Origin: an uncultured Geobacteraceae bacterium
Lineage (GTDB): Bacteria > Desulfobacterota > Desulfuromonadia > Geobacterales > Pseudopelobacteraceae
Assembly: GCA_903845365.1 (NCBI GenBank)
Contig: CAIMXI010000262.1
Span: 1 to 61,638, forward strand
Direction of reading: 5' to 3'
DNA: 61,638 bases
Shown: positions 29,401-38,263 of the stretch, piece after piece
Position numbering within the stretch: position 1 is the first letter of the stretch
Layout: each line of letters begins with the position of its first letter
The notes under the pieces: generated by a model
Database searches by the model: none
What the model was told of the DNA's origin: nothing
What the model saw: the letters and a program-made list of their open reading frames with translations, nothing else
Made by a program: the position numbers and the translations under genes

Positions 29401-32400
29401 TCAACGATGCCAACCCCTGGCTTGACAAGCGCATTCCCGGATCTGCCTTTAAAGCCAGTTATGGCGGCAACGCGGCAAACGACTACTGTGGTAGCGGAGC
29501 TGGAGCGTGTGATACCGATTTTCTGGATAACGGTGTCCAGATCGATGTTGAAGGTTGGACCAATAAAGTAGGTGATCTTGAGGGGCTTACCGGTACGGTT
29601 TTAAACGTTGCCTGCGAAGTGAATGCCTCGGGAGCATGTATTGGTGGTTACTCTGCAGGCAAAAACGTCACTATCAGCAAGCTTGGCAGAATTATTGGCA
29701 CACCACCATACCCGGCCAAAGATAATTCCTATAATATCGCAGGGCTTGCATATTATGCCCATAGCGTTGACCTGCGCCCTGATCTCACGTCAACCGGCCG
29801 AATCCGCAACCTGACCACCTACATGATTGACACTCAGGAACCTGGTGGCAGCATGCTGGTTGGCCCCAAAAATATGCTCCAACTGGCTGCCAAGTATGGC
29901 GGTTTTGAAGACAAGGATAACGACCAGAGTGTTACTATGGGTGGTAATAAATATAACAGCCCGTTTAAAAACGCCACATGTGGTGGTGTAAGCTCGACAC
30001 CCAATGTGTATTGTTCCGAATGGGACTCAGACAACGACGGTTATCCGGACAATTATTTCTTTGCATCAGATGCTTCAAGAGTCGAGTCGGGACTCTACAA
30101 AGCATTTGCCAGCATACTAAATCGCGCCACATCGGGTACTGCCGCTGCTGTTGCCAACAACAGAAGTGGCGAGCGTGGCGCAAACATAATTCAGGCGCTC
30201 TTCTATCCGCAGTGGCCAAACGATATGGGGGTAAAATGGCTGGGTGATGTCCAGGCACTCTGGTTTTACCTCGATCCGTTGATCAAATTCAGCGGAATCT
30301 ATGAGGACACAGATGGTGATAAGCAACTGAACCTTGCAGCAGACCTTCCACCTGGATCGGATGCGACAAAAGTCAATGCCCTCTGGAAGGCAGGTAATCT
30401 ACTTCAAGCCAGGTCCGCTTCGGACAGAAATATCTACACCCTGCTGAGTTCTGGTTCATCGCTGACAAATTCGGCAAATACGTTTACTACCACCAACAAG
30501 GCAGCATTAAAACCGTTGATCGGTATTGGAACGTATACGGATACACAAGCTGATACTTTGATCAATTACATTCGCGGCCTTGATGGCGGAGCCTACAGAT
30601 CACGTACCGTTACTATTTCCGGAGTTACCAATGATGCTTCCTCTGGAGTAGGTGTTTGGAAACTGGGAGATATAATCAACTCAACCCCTCAAATTCAGGG
30701 TTCAGACCCCTTAAACAACTATACCCAGGATTATGGTGATTCATCTTACTCAAAATTTACTAGTTCAAGTGACTATAGAACCAATAATTTTGTTTACGCT
30801 GGATCAAATGACGGCATGCTGCATGCTTTCAGACTTGGACTGGTTCAGAAAACATCTGATGCGTCAAATCGCTACCGCATCGCCTCAATTGTGGATGATA
30901 CTGATCTTGGCAAGGAAGAGTGGGCATTTATTCCTTCGAACGTACTGCCGTTTATTAAAAACTGTGCCGACGGTGGCTATTGCCACCAGTATCTGGTTGA
31001 CGGAACACCGACCGTTTTAGATGCATCGATACACAAACCGACAGCTTGCTCGGAATCCGATTACTGGAGTTGTGAGAGGACTACAGTGTATTCATCGGGA
31101 ACAACTCTCAGTCTTGCAGCATCCACCTGGAAATCTATTCTTATCGGCAGTATGGGTCTCGGAGGTGCTACTCGAGAAGGAAACTGTAACGAAACGTTGA
31201 GCAAAGACGATGAGCCATCAAATAATACGGACTGCATAAAAACACCGAATACCGGCACCGTCGCTTCTCCAGTTACCGACAAAGGGTACTCTTCGTATTT
31301 CGCTCTTGACATAACCACACCTACTAATCCCGGTTTTATGTGGGAATTTTCCGATGCGAGCATAGAGGCGGATTCATCGCTTACTGCTGCACAAAAGATC
31401 GCTTTCAAGGGGCTGGGTCTGACAACATCCGGTCCAGCAATTGTGAGAATAAATACCCCTGCCGATAATCACAAAAACAATGGCAGATGGTTTGCCGTGT
31501 TTGCGTCAGGGCCAACAGGTCCGATCGATACCGCAACCAAACAGTTTCTTGGCCATTCCGATCAGAATCTTAAGATCTATGTCGTTGATATCAATCCATT
31601 CTCTGACTCGTTGACCACATTCAAAAAATGTTCGGGGGTCGGGGCTACCGGATGCAACTACTGGGTATTTGACGCCAATAAACCGTTTGCATTTGCCAAC
31701 TCACTGATTAATTCAACCATCGATCTCGATAAGGGTGATGCTTCCAGTAATGGATACTGGAGTGATGACGTCGTGTATATCACGTATACCAAGGCGAGTC
31801 TTGCAACAACCGGTACACAATCAGGCTACCCGATAGCCTGGGACAAGGGTGGGGTCCTCCGGCTTATCACAAATAATGATCCTGACCCTGGCAATTGGTT
31901 TTTAAGCACACTAATCGACGATATCGGGCCGGTAACGCGTTCTGTTGATGTTCTCCAGAACAAGCTTACTAAAAAATTGTGGGTCTTTTTTGGTGAAGGT
32001 CGCTATTTTTTTAATGGTGATGACCTGACAACACAAAGGAAAATATACGGCGTTGCCGACCCCTGCTACAGCTATGACCTTGGCCACATTAACAAGCTTA
32101 GCACTGAATTAAGCAATTGCCCGGCAGTCACTTTGTCCCAATTGAAGGATCAGACTTCAACCCCCAACAGTGCTCTAGCATCCACAGATAAAGGTTGGGT
32201 CATAAGCATGTATACCGCTTCCGGCACATCTGGAGCGGAGCGTATGACCGGCGGTATATCGGCAAACGTCAATGGTGTTGTATTTTTTACTACATTTGTT
32301 CCCAGCAGCGACCTTTGCGTTGCCGGTGGTTACCCTTCCGGTTGGGCGGTAAATGCTGAAACCGGAGGTACACCACCTGCAGCATCAATGGTAGGGAAAC

Positions 32401-32591
32401 TGGTATTGACAACTTCGGATCAACCGATTGCAAAAACTATTAATATCAAGTCATTGTATACTGAAGAGGGAGGACGGAAGATGAGTACCGCTATTTCCCA
32501 AAGCATCAAAGGAATGCCGCCCCCTCAGCCGCCACCTATTGTTTTATTGCCACAACCATCAAAAAAGATACTTAATATTCAGGAGCGTTAA
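26448..32591 (+). CDS. pilY1: PilY1-like type IV pilus tip/assembly protein
   Basis: A 2047-residue exported protein. A signal peptide (about 1-35) and a unique beta-rich domain (36-240) are followed by four repeats of about 80 residues (starting near 245, 327, 422 and 502) of the type NGTISP...ITADTGFRVDTVVIDG, ending in TTHTVVVTF-like strands. A VWA-like region starts near 591 (VPPNVMLMMSVESPM). There the MIDAS serines and aspartate normal for PilY1 (DxSxS) are not present. Calcium-type loops follow (DSDNDGYPD near 1193, EDTDGDKQLN near 1285), and the C-terminal beta-propeller includes FVYAGSNDGMLHAFRLG near 1446. PilY1 controls pilus extension and adhesion. It is followed 2 bases later by pilin-like genes. 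Confidence 0.88.
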   Translation: MNKELRSPSRGVYSTLVAIMVLLVSILSCQVSEAATNTLYVTHSVATNLPGTGTAKATTITSGYTTQRNISLATATTLASNYFYALMSPTAPTVTGTRMSGRATTVNTYHTLGRAYYTSTLSSTAAYISATGITGIFYASSTSTSDKFKFILYDFDPATRASGTVGTQIVASAEYSSPSAGTTATLINGVTGVSFSLGADYTLAAGHLLMLEIQYKPAAANNVGYLFCNSNAISKIDFDLKFDVTTVRTDTNGTITPLGITTVLKGANPSFSITPNSGYMINSLQDTGASPTTISAATNQTSTYNHTATNVISNRTITVAFLNSTGIFTIAPGVGGAITYPAGGMSWSGSPYTFNYSNVWPGTYSFTVTPDPGYGIDWVRVNGVDQPVTRGQTSPINVSATATAGGTTTISVQFVPYYIVSFSGNAGGAAGVGGSISTAAGASPVSVLSGDDINFQIDPDTGYRIYSITDNGVTVPNPTTTYTISNVTTTHTVVVTFLPVCTIHAVAGPNGTISPISDVIVDSGSNRNFSITADTGFRVDTVVIDGVALAEPVTSYTFTNVTADHTIEVTFVQFTVPSTYCAVPAFITTPVPPNVMLMMSVESPMEGAANPSVTCTGTPSSLNYTCSSSGLGAYDNSRNYYGYFENYKCYTYSGSGATGLFIPSGAATNHQCTAGTAWSGNMLNWATMLAVDAFRKAYTGGNRAVDTTTETVLLGAVNDGSWFPVNPTISSAERYMPITGTNQTRTIMRQGAGSGFVLCPSGSSSCNAGKSGSGEAQWPTTTTSGASAYSLRILACSATGGVEARCNTTTNKPEGTIQRYMGNLRFALMSYAADNNQNRDGGILREKMKWVGPKIPYGLKYHDASNVVQTCTTSTDCDNPEKEINTDGTFVNNPDGVSGGNSGVINYINKFAYSAGYKGYDPAGEMYYEVIRYFKNLSPSVTNYCSGVTEPNDNFAVYCNATKTNARGWRDPTLYPCSQNFVIAINDANPWLDKRIPGSAFKASYGGNAANDYCGSGAGACDTDFLDNGVQIDVEGWTNKVGDLEGLTGTVLNVACEVNASGACIGGYSAGKNVTISKLGRIIGTPPYPAKDNSYNIAGLAYYAHSVDLRPDLTSTGRIRNLTTYMIDTQEPGGSMLVGPKNMLQLAAKYGGFEDKDNDQSVTMGGNKYNSPFKNATCGGVSSTPNVYCSEWDSDNDGYPDNYFFASDASRVESGLYKAFASILNRATSGTAAAVANNRSGERGANIIQALFYPQWPNDMGVKWLGDVQALWFYLDPLIKFSGIYEDTDGDKQLNLAADLPPGSDATKVNALWKAGNLLQARSASDRNIYTLLSSGSSLTNSANTFTTTNKAALKPLIGIGTYTDTQADTLINYIRGLDGGAYRSRTVTISGVTNDASSGVGVWKLGDIINSTPQIQGSDPLNNYTQDYGDSSYSKFTSSSDYRTNNFVYAGSNDGMLHAFRLGLVQKTSDASNRYRIASIVDDTDLGKEEWAFIPSNVLPFIKNCADGGYCHQYLVDGTPTVLDASIHKPTACSESDYWSCERTTVYSSGTTLSLAASTWKSILIGSMGLGGATREGNCNETLSKDDEPSNNTDCIKTPNTGTVASPVTDKGYSSYFALDITTPTNPGFMWEFSDASIEADSSLTAAQKIAFKGLGLTTSGPAIVRINTPADNHKNNGRWFAVFASGPTGPIDTATKQFLGHSDQNLKIYVVDINPFSDSLTTFKKCSGVGATGCNYWVFDANKPFAFANSLINSTIDLDKGDASSNGYWSDDVVYITYTKASLATTGTQSGYPIAWDKGGVLRLITNNDPDPGNWFLSTLIDDIGPVTRSVDVLQNKLTKKLWVFFGEGRYFFNGDDLTTQRKIYGVADPCYSYDLGHINKLSTELSNCPAVTLSQLKDQTSTPNSALASTDKGWVISMYTASGTSGAERMTGGISANVNGVVFFTTFVPSSDLCVAGGYPSGWAVNAETGGTPPAASMVGKLVLTTSDQPIAKTINIKSLYTEEGGRKMSTAISQSIKGMPPPQPPPIVLLPQPSKKILNIQER

Positions 32592-32593
32592 TC

Positions 32594-33118
32594 GTGCCCT
32601 TTAGAATTATTAGACAAAACGATATTGATGGTTTTTCAATTGTTGAGTTGGCAGTGGTTCTAGCGATTATTGCAACTCTGCTGGCCATGTCCACTATTTC
32701 GTTTAATACTTGGCTGGTCAGGCATAATGTTGAAGCCCAGGTAAGGCAAATGGTAGCAGATTTTAATGAAGTAAGAGTGCGCGCCTTGACAATGAAACAG
32801 CGGCACAGTATTACCCTTAATGCAAACAGTTATGTTTTTCGTTCTTACGACAGCGAAGAGGAGGATCTGGATACGGGAGGTACTATAATACCTGGAGGGA
32901 CTCGTACGGTTACCTATAAATTGAAAAAAAACTCCACTGCTGACTATGCTGCTGATGTTTACGAGATTGACCAAAGAGGGACTAATGCCAGTAGTGTTGC
33001 AACCATCTACCTTGAATATCCAGGCACAACGCCAGGACTTAATTGCATCAAACTGCACACTGTAAGGATCAACCCAGGCAACAGTGCAACTATTGGAGGC
33101 ACATGTAATGACAAATAA
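32594..33118 (+). CDS. GspH/FimT-like minor pilin
   Basis: A 174-residue pseudopilin starting with GTG at 32594 behind AGGAGCG. The prepilin cleavage site DG/FSIVELAVVLAIIATLL has Phe at +1 and Glu at +5. The membrane helix, the QVRQMVADFNEVRVRALTMKQ helix and a beta-rich globular domain match GspH/FimT. It should be processed by PilD and prime pilus assembly. It directly follows pilY1. Confidence 0.88.
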   Translation: MPFRIIRQNDIDGFSIVELAVVLAIIATLLAMSTISFNTWLVRHNVEAQVRQMVADFNEVRVRALTMKQRHSITLNANSYVFRSYDSEEEDLDTGGTIIPGGTRTVTYKLKKNSTADYAADVYEIDQRGTNASSVATIYLEYPGTTPGLNCIKLHTVRINPGNSATIGGTCNDK

Positions 33119-33500
33119 TTGCTCCGGTTTTACCTTGGTTGAGTTTCTTGTTGCGATTGTGATTCTGATGGTAGGAATGCTCGGTTTACTGCAGTCCATA
33201 AATGTAGCTATTGATAAAAACCTAGAAACAACGTTCCGCAATGAGGCGATAATGTTGGCCGATGATGGTATGATGCGCAAACGTGCTGCTGGATTCAAAG
33301 TGTTTTCAAGTGCTGATACAATTGATGTTGTTGACAGATATTCGCAGGTAAAAGTGCGGGGCATATTCAAAAATTATTCCGTTAAAGAAACTATCCAGAA
33401 AACAACGAATAATTCACAACAACTTATCATCAACGTTTCGTGGAAAAAGAAAAATGCAAGATATTCGCACTCTGTTTCATCTTTTGTATCAACTTTTTAG
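33108..33500 (+). CDS. pilV: PilV-like minor pilin
   Basis: A 130-residue prepilin starting at the ATG at 33108 (GGAGGC seven bases upstream), which overlaps the end of the previous gene by 11 bases. The site SG/FTLVEFLVAIVILMVGMLG is typical of PilV, with Glu at +5 and the VGMLGLLQ helix. The globular part is short. It is coupled to the FimT-like gene ahead and precedes a PilW-like gene by 16 bases. Confidence 0.85.
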   Translation: MTNNCSGFTLVEFLVAIVILMVGMLGLLQSINVAIDKNLETTFRNEAIMLADDGMMRKRAAGFKVFSSADTIDVVDRYSQVKVRGIFKNYSVKETIQKTTNNSQQLIINVSWKKKNARYSHSVSSFVSTF

Positions 33501-33516
33501 ATAAGATGAGGGTTAC

Positions 33517-34821
33517 GTGAAACAAGCCAATTTTACACATAATGCACATGGTTTTACTCTTATCGAGTTGATAATTACGATGGCTGTTTTTATGTTCATT
33601 ATTATTATAGCAGCACAAACATTTAACACGGTTGTCACTGAATCAGCAAAGATCGCAAAATTCGAAGAAAGTAATATTGAAGGTGTCGTCGGCCTTGAGG
33701 TGATGAGACACGATCTTGAACAGACCGGATTCGGGTTATTTTGGGGATTATTACCTGGTCATACTGTACCCTATGATGAGGCAGTTACTGCAAACTGGAT
33801 TGCTGATGCTACCAATTATGCAAAAATGAATGATGATGCCGCGTCACCACCTGTGCCACGAGCTTTTGTAGGTTTTGATTCTTTTGCTAATGATGGTACG
33901 AATTTTTTAGGAGATTTTATCGGGGTTAAGGGAACTGCTGTCGGTCGTTCAAAGGCGGCGCAGTTATGGAATTACATCCCTTACCGAAACTTTACTACAG
34001 CATCCGGACGCGAATCAAGACCGGTCGCATGGCCGTCAAACAATCTTGCATCAGGTGACAATGTAATAGCGGTTCGTACCAATTTTAATAATCCTGATGA
34101 CGACCATCTGCTTGTTGACTCTTCAGGGACATTTCCGTTCAATTATAATACAACCGGTTCAATACATTCTGATTTCCTGCCGACTGACAGCCTGCAAATC
34201 CATATGATATATGGAATCGAGCGAAGTACAGCCCTTAGAATGCCCTTCAATCGAACTGATTTCTTCGTTAAAATCCCCACTTCATTGCCTGCTTTTTGTG
34301 CACCTGGGACAGGGGTTCTGTATAGGGCAACGGTTACCCATGGTGCAGGCGAATATAACTACATGCCTCTTCTTGATTGTGTCGCCAATATGCAGGTTGT
34401 TCTTGGCTGGAGTTTTAACTCTGGAACTGAAAAGCTGCAGGATTCTGTCCATGTGTATTCATCAATGCCAGACAAAACAAATTATATGCCTCTTAATGTT
34501 GTACCTGCACCAGGTATTACCCTGCCTTTAACAACTAACGCTGATATTCAAGGTTGGTTTCAGGATCCTAAAGGGCTCAGGGAACACTTGAAGCTGATAA
34601 AAATTTACATACTGGTACAAGAAGGAAGGAGGGATCCGAATTATACCTACCCTTTAAGTAGCATTCTTGTAGGAGATCAGATTGCTGACGGATCATCGAC
34701 CCTGACACAACAAACGTCTTCAATAATCGAATACCCCTTGAGTGCTGAACAGCGCAAATATCGCTGGAAGTTGTACCGGATCATTGTACGGCCTAAAAAT
34801 CTGGTAAGTAATCAACGATGA
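33517..34821 (+). CDS. pilW: PilW-like minor pilin
   Basis: A 434-residue prepilin starting with GTG at 33517 after GAGGG. The cleavage site HG/FTLIELIITMAVFMFIII has Glu at +5. The long globular domain (SDFLPTDSLQIHMIYGIERS, then MPLLDCVANMQVVLGW) resembles PilW, though it is somewhat longer than the Pseudomonas protein. Its stop overlaps the next start by four bases. It belongs to the minor-pilin priming complex with PilV, PilX and PilY1. Confidence 0.85.
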   Translation: MKQANFTHNAHGFTLIELIITMAVFMFIIIIAAQTFNTVVTESAKIAKFEESNIEGVVGLEVMRHDLEQTGFGLFWGLLPGHTVPYDEAVTANWIADATNYAKMNDDAASPPVPRAFVGFDSFANDGTNFLGDFIGVKGTAVGRSKAAQLWNYIPYRNFTTASGRESRPVAWPSNNLASGDNVIAVRTNFNNPDDDHLLVDSSGTFPFNYNTTGSIHSDFLPTDSLQIHMIYGIERSTALRMPFNRTDFFVKIPTSLPAFCAPGTGVLYRATVTHGAGEYNYMPLLDCVANMQVVLGWSFNSGTEKLQDSVHVYSSMPDKTNYMPLNVVPAPGITLPLTTNADIQGWFQDPKGLREHLKLIKIYILVQEGRRDPNYTYPLSSILVGDQIADGSSTLTQQTSSIIEYPLSAEQRKYRWKLYRIIVRPKNLVSNQR

Positions 34822-35525
34822 CAAGCGGAAAGGCACTTATGAAGTTCATAACTAATGATAAAGGTGTTGCGCTGATTACTGCACTTATGTTTACGGTGCT
34901 TTCGCTTGTAATTAGCATGTCACTGCTGTACATGGTAACGTCAAGTATCAAAGTATCCGGTGCCATAAAACGGTATAAAACTGTTATGGATGCAACGTAC
35001 GGAGGGACCGAAATAATGACCAAGGATCTGCTTACAAAAGCATTGTCTTATGGTAGTGATTCAACAGGTACTTTTGCGCAATACGTGGCAGGTCAAATGG
35101 GAAGTTTGAATCCAACTTTCTCGTCATGCTTCCAAGATCGTCTTGAAAATACCAAAAATAACTGGAGTTCTGCTTGCGCAAATGTAACTGGAGATCCAAA
35201 AAGCTCGCCTGATGTTTCATTTTCACTTACACCGGCAACAGGAAGTCCTTATACTGTTTACAGCAAAATAGTTGATACCACTGAGTGGAGATTTGTTTCT
35301 TTTTCCTCTCCATCTACTGGGGGCACACCTGTGCTGTTAGATAAGACTATAGCGGGTAATTCCGAAAGAGCTGTTCCAACAGGGTTTAGTACAAAAGGAG
35401 GTACTGTTACTCAAAAACAGCCTGGTATCCCTCACTATCCTTACTTGTACAGAATTGAAATCCAAGGAGAGCTCCAGCAAAATCCGAACGAAAAAGCTAA
35501 CATTTCCGTTCAGTATGCTTATTAA
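34818..35525 (+). CDS. pilX: PilX-like minor pilin/assembly protein
   Basis: A 235-residue protein overlapping pilW by four bases. The N-terminus KGVALITALMFTVLSLVISM is the PilX type, with a glycine-valine cleavage-like site and no Glu at +5. The remainder is a soluble domain with a possible disulfide (CFQDRLE and CANVTGD). In Pseudomonas PilX links the minor-pilin complex to PilY1. This is the last gene of the operon. Confidence 0.75.
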   Translation: MTSGKALMKFITNDKGVALITALMFTVLSLVISMSLLYMVTSSIKVSGAIKRYKTVMDATYGGTEIMTKDLLTKALSYGSDSTGTFAQYVAGQMGSLNPTFSSCFQDRLENTKNNWSSACANVTGDPKSSPDVSFSLTPATGSPYTVYSKIVDTTEWRFVSFSSPSTGGTPVLLDKTIAGNSERAVPTGFSTKGGTVTQKQPGIPHYPYLYRIEIQGELQQNPNEKANISVQYAY

Positions 35526-35626
35526 ACTCTTTGTTTTTGTTGTTATCCGCCTTTATCCTTTTTATCCCAGTTAAATAAGGGTGTTGGTTTTAATGTTTAT
35601 TGTTATTTAAGTAAAGGAGTAGGTAA

Positions 35627-36211
35627 ATGCTACAACCGAAACCAAACGCAAATGAACGACACAGTTATGCCGACTATCTTACGTGGGACGACGGTAAACG
35701 TTGGGAACTGATTGATGGTCAGTCCTTCTGCATGAGTCCTTCACCCATGCGACAGCATCAACTGATTTCAAAGCGTCTGGAGCGCCAGTTAGACTCATAT
35801 CTCTTGGATAAGCGCTGTGAAATGTACCATGCCCCTTTTGATGTCCGTTTTGTTGAAACGGAAGATGATGTAGCTGATGACTACATAGATACGGTTGTTC
35901 AGCCTGATATTGTGGTAGTTTGTGATCCTAAAAAGCTTGATGACAGAGGCTGTAAAGGATCACCAGATTTGATAATAGAAATACTTTCACCATCAACTTC
36001 AAGAATGGATATGACAGTAAAATTTGAGTTGTATCAGCGTTTTGGTGTCAAGGAATACTGGATTGTCCACCCTAAAGATCAAACAATCCTTGTTTTTAAA
36101 CATCTGGAGAGTGGTATGTACGGTGTTCCTGATCGTTACTGTGCTGAAGACTCCATCCCTGTTACTTTGCTTGGTGATCTGGTAATTGATCTCACGAGAG
36201 TATTCAGTTGA
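35627..36211 (+). CDS. Uma2-family (DUF820) putative nuclease, tandem copy 1
   Basis: A 194-residue Uma2 protein. HSYADYLTWDDGKRWELIDG, VVQPDIVVVCD, GSPDLIIEILSPST and KFELYQRFGVKEYWIV are the family motifs. AAAGGAG precedes the ATG. It is followed 55 bases later by a close paralogue. The two share identical stretches at their 5' (28 bases) and 3' (36 bases) ends, showing recent duplication or conversion. Function is not established. Confidence 0.85.
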   Translation: MLQPKPNANERHSYADYLTWDDGKRWELIDGQSFCMSPSPMRQHQLISKRLERQLDSYLLDKRCEMYHAPFDVRFVETEDDVADDYIDTVVQPDIVVVCDPKKLDDRGCKGSPDLIIEILSPSTSRMDMTVKFELYQRFGVKEYWIVHPKDQTILVFKHLESGMYGVPDRYCAEDSIPVTLLGDLVIDLTRVFS

Positions 36212-36266
36212 CGAAGGCGTCGCCGTAATCAATCAACATAATTAGATAAATCGTAAGGAGTACGTA

Positions 36267-36851
36267 ATGCCACAATCGGAACCACGTGAAAAAGAACGAT
36301 ACAGTTATGCCGACTATCTTACGTGGGATGACGGCAAGTGCTGGGAGTTAATTGAAGGCGAAGCGTTCTGTATGAGTCCAGGACCGGGGCGTCAGCACCA
36401 GAAATTGTCTGTTTCACTTTCCAATCTTTTTTACAACCACTTACAAGGTAAAACGTGCGAAGTCTACACCGCCCCCTTTGATGTGCGCCTTGTTGATACA
36501 GATAAAGATGTGTCGGATGAATACATTGAAACAGTAGTGCAGCCTGATATTCTTGTTGTATGTGATCTCAAAAAGCTCGATGAAAAAGGCGTAAGGGGTG
36601 CGCCGGATCTTGTTATAGAGATCCTTTCGCCAAGTTCGGCCAGAAACGATATGATTGTAAAGTATCAGATTTATGAGCGTTTTGGTGTCAAAGAGTATTG
36701 GGTTGTTCATCCTTTTGAGCAGTTGGTTCAGGTGTTTAAGTTGCAGGGTAATGATAAATTTGGTGTTCCGGATAGATATGGAATAGGTGACGTTATTCCT
36801 GTTGATTTGCTTGGTGATCTGGTAATTGATCTCACGAGAGTCTTTAGTTGA
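36267..36851 (+). CDS. Uma2-family (DUF820) putative nuclease, tandem copy 2
   Basis: A 194-residue paralogue of the gene just upstream, with the same motifs (SYADYLTWDDGKCWELIEG, GAPDLVIEILSPSSARND, YERFGVKEYWVVH). The last 20 or so codons are almost base-for-base the same as in copy 1. The start follows GTAAGGAGT. All acidic core residues of the PD-(D/E)XK-like fold seem intact in both copies. Confidence 0.85.
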   Translation: MPQSEPREKERYSYADYLTWDDGKCWELIEGEAFCMSPGPGRQHQKLSVSLSNLFYNHLQGKTCEVYTAPFDVRLVDTDKDVSDEYIETVVQPDILVVCDLKKLDEKGVRGAPDLVIEILSPSSARNDMIVKYQIYERFGVKEYWVVHPFEQLVQVFKLQGNDKFGVPDRYGIGDVIPVDLLGDLVIDLTRVFS

Positions 36852-36947
36852 CTTGTACTGTTAAGTGAAACTAAGATTATGTTATTTTGGGTGGACTTAA
36901 TCGTAGATATCTTGGGAATGACTAAAAACTTCTGTCCGGCATGATAA

Positions 36948-36965
36948 CTCGCAATTTATCGCGAG
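36948..36965. repeat. Small hairpin upstream of the lytic transglycosylase gene
   Basis: ctcgc (36948-36952) pairs with gcgag (36961-36965) around an 8-base A/T-rich loop. It has no T-tract. A TTGACA -35-like box lies at 36984-36989, but the matching -10 (attatt, 37007-37012) is poor. Confidence 0.3.
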
Positions 36966-37017
36966 GGCTTAACGGAATAACTCTTGACAAATTCTAGGCT
37001 TTTAGGATTATTGGACG

Positions 37018-37656
37018 ATGTACTCTAATCCCCAGGCATATTATGCACGACGCTTTACTATCTCCTGCAGTTTGTTACTCATCTGTGCTTTAACAACTCC
37101 TCGTAATCTCAACGCTGATATATACCGGTATGTTGATGAAGATGATGTTGCTCATTTCACCGATGCACCAACTGACAAGCGTTTCAAAATTTTCATGCGT
37201 GACCTCAAAAAAGATAAAGAGCTGCGCACAAAGCTTAGGTACGCTTCCTCGGCTAATCCGGCTGAATATGAACAACTCATAAAGAGTTGCTCGGAAAAAT
37301 ATGGCGTAAATCAAAGCCTGGTGAAAGCGGTAATCCATGCTGAATCAGGGTTTGACCCGAACGCGGTCTCCAGTAAAGGCGCAAGCGGCTTAATGCAGTT
37401 AATGCCTGCAACGGCCAGATCTCTAAAAGTTGCAGACAGATTTGACCCCAAAGAAAACGTTGATGGCGGTGTAAAATATCTCAGATTTTTGCTTGACACT
37501 TTTCGGGGCGATGTCTCGTTGGCAGTTGCAGCATATAACGCCGGACTTAATAAAGTTGCAAAATATGGCGGAATTCCACCCTACAATGAAACCAGAACAT
37601 ACGTAAGTAGAGTTCTTTCCTACATGAAGTCATATCAGGAGAGCGGAATTCAATGA
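37018..37656 (+). CDS. Lytic transglycosylase with DUF4124 domain
   Basis: A 212-residue periplasmic enzyme that cleaves peptidoglycan glycan strands. A signal peptide (about 1-35) leads into a short DUF4124 segment (DIYRYVDEDDVAHFTDAPTD). The SLT catalytic domain follows: the catalytic Glu is in AVIHAESGFDPNAVSSKGA, then GLMQLMPATAR and VAAYNAGLNKV. It is small for the family but complete. Its stop overlaps the pgsA start (ATGA), so the two are coupled. Confidence 0.92.
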   Translation: MYSNPQAYYARRFTISCSLLLICALTTPRNLNADIYRYVDEDDVAHFTDAPTDKRFKIFMRDLKKDKELRTKLRYASSANPAEYEQLIKSCSEKYGVNQSLVKAVIHAESGFDPNAVSSKGASGLMQLMPATARSLKVADRFDPKENVDGGVKYLRFLLDTFRGDVSLAVAAYNAGLNKVAKYGGIPPYNETRTYVSRVLSYMKSYQESGIQ

Positions 37657-38249
37657 AGACAACCGGTCAGCCAAATCAAATAATGAACCTGCCGAATACA
37701 CTCACCGTGGCTCGGATTGCCGTTATCCCGATTCTTGCCCTGATTTTGATGTCTCCATCCCGATCAGCCGGTTTCTGGGCTGCAATACTCTTTGCAGTTG
37801 CGTCAATTACCGACTGGCTGGACGGATATCTGGCTCGCCGCATGGGTATCGTCACTATTTTTGGTAAATTTCTTGATCCAATTGCGGATAAACTTATTGT
37901 TATGGCAGCGCTGATAATGATTCTGCCATTTAACCGGGTTCCGGCCTGGATGGTGCTGGTTATCCTCGGACGGGAAATTATTATTACCGGCCTGCGAGGT
38001 ATTGCTTCAAGTGAGGGGATTGTCATTCAGGCCAGCGATCTTGGCAAGTACAAGACTATTTTTCAGATTGTCGCCATTCTCGGCTTGGTTCTTCACTACG
38101 ACTACAACTGGTTCTTCGGGCTTTCGCACCCGCTTCTTACTGTCAATATGCACAACTTCGGCATGTTCTTTCTCTGGATTGCCACTATACTGACGGCCTG
38201 GTCAGGTGTAGATTATCTTATCCGCTTCATCAAGATAATTACCCGGTAA
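37653..38249 (+). CDS. pgsA: Phosphatidylglycerophosphate synthase
   Basis: A 198-residue membrane CDP-alcohol phosphotransferase making phosphatidylglycerophosphate from CDP-diacylglycerol and glycerol-3-phosphate. The catalytic motif DG...AR...G...D...D is seen in DWLDGYLARRMG and TIFGKFLDPIADK. Four or more transmembrane helices are evident. The ATG at 37653 overlaps the previous stop. An alternative start at NLPNTLT, ten codons later, is closer to the family's usual N-terminus. Confidence 0.94.
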   Translation: MKTTGQPNQIMNLPNTLTVARIAVIPILALILMSPSRSAGFWAAILFAVASITDWLDGYLARRMGIVTIFGKFLDPIADKLIVMAALIMILPFNRVPAWMVLVILGREIIITGLRGIASSEGIVIQASDLGKYKTIFQIVAILGLVLHYDYNWFFGLSHPLLTVNMHNFGMFFLWIATILTAWSGVDYLIRFIKIITR

Positions 38250-38263
38250 CACCAATTCCGCAT

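Noticed and set aside
26448-32591. Haem-binding (CxxCH) motifs in PilY1
   Set aside because: Cysteines are present, but none is in the CxxCH arrangement, so this is not a cytochrome.
32660-33370. 236-codon minus-strand frame across the minor pilin genes
   Set aside because: It covers two genes with clear prepilin signatures on the plus strand and has no similarity of its own.
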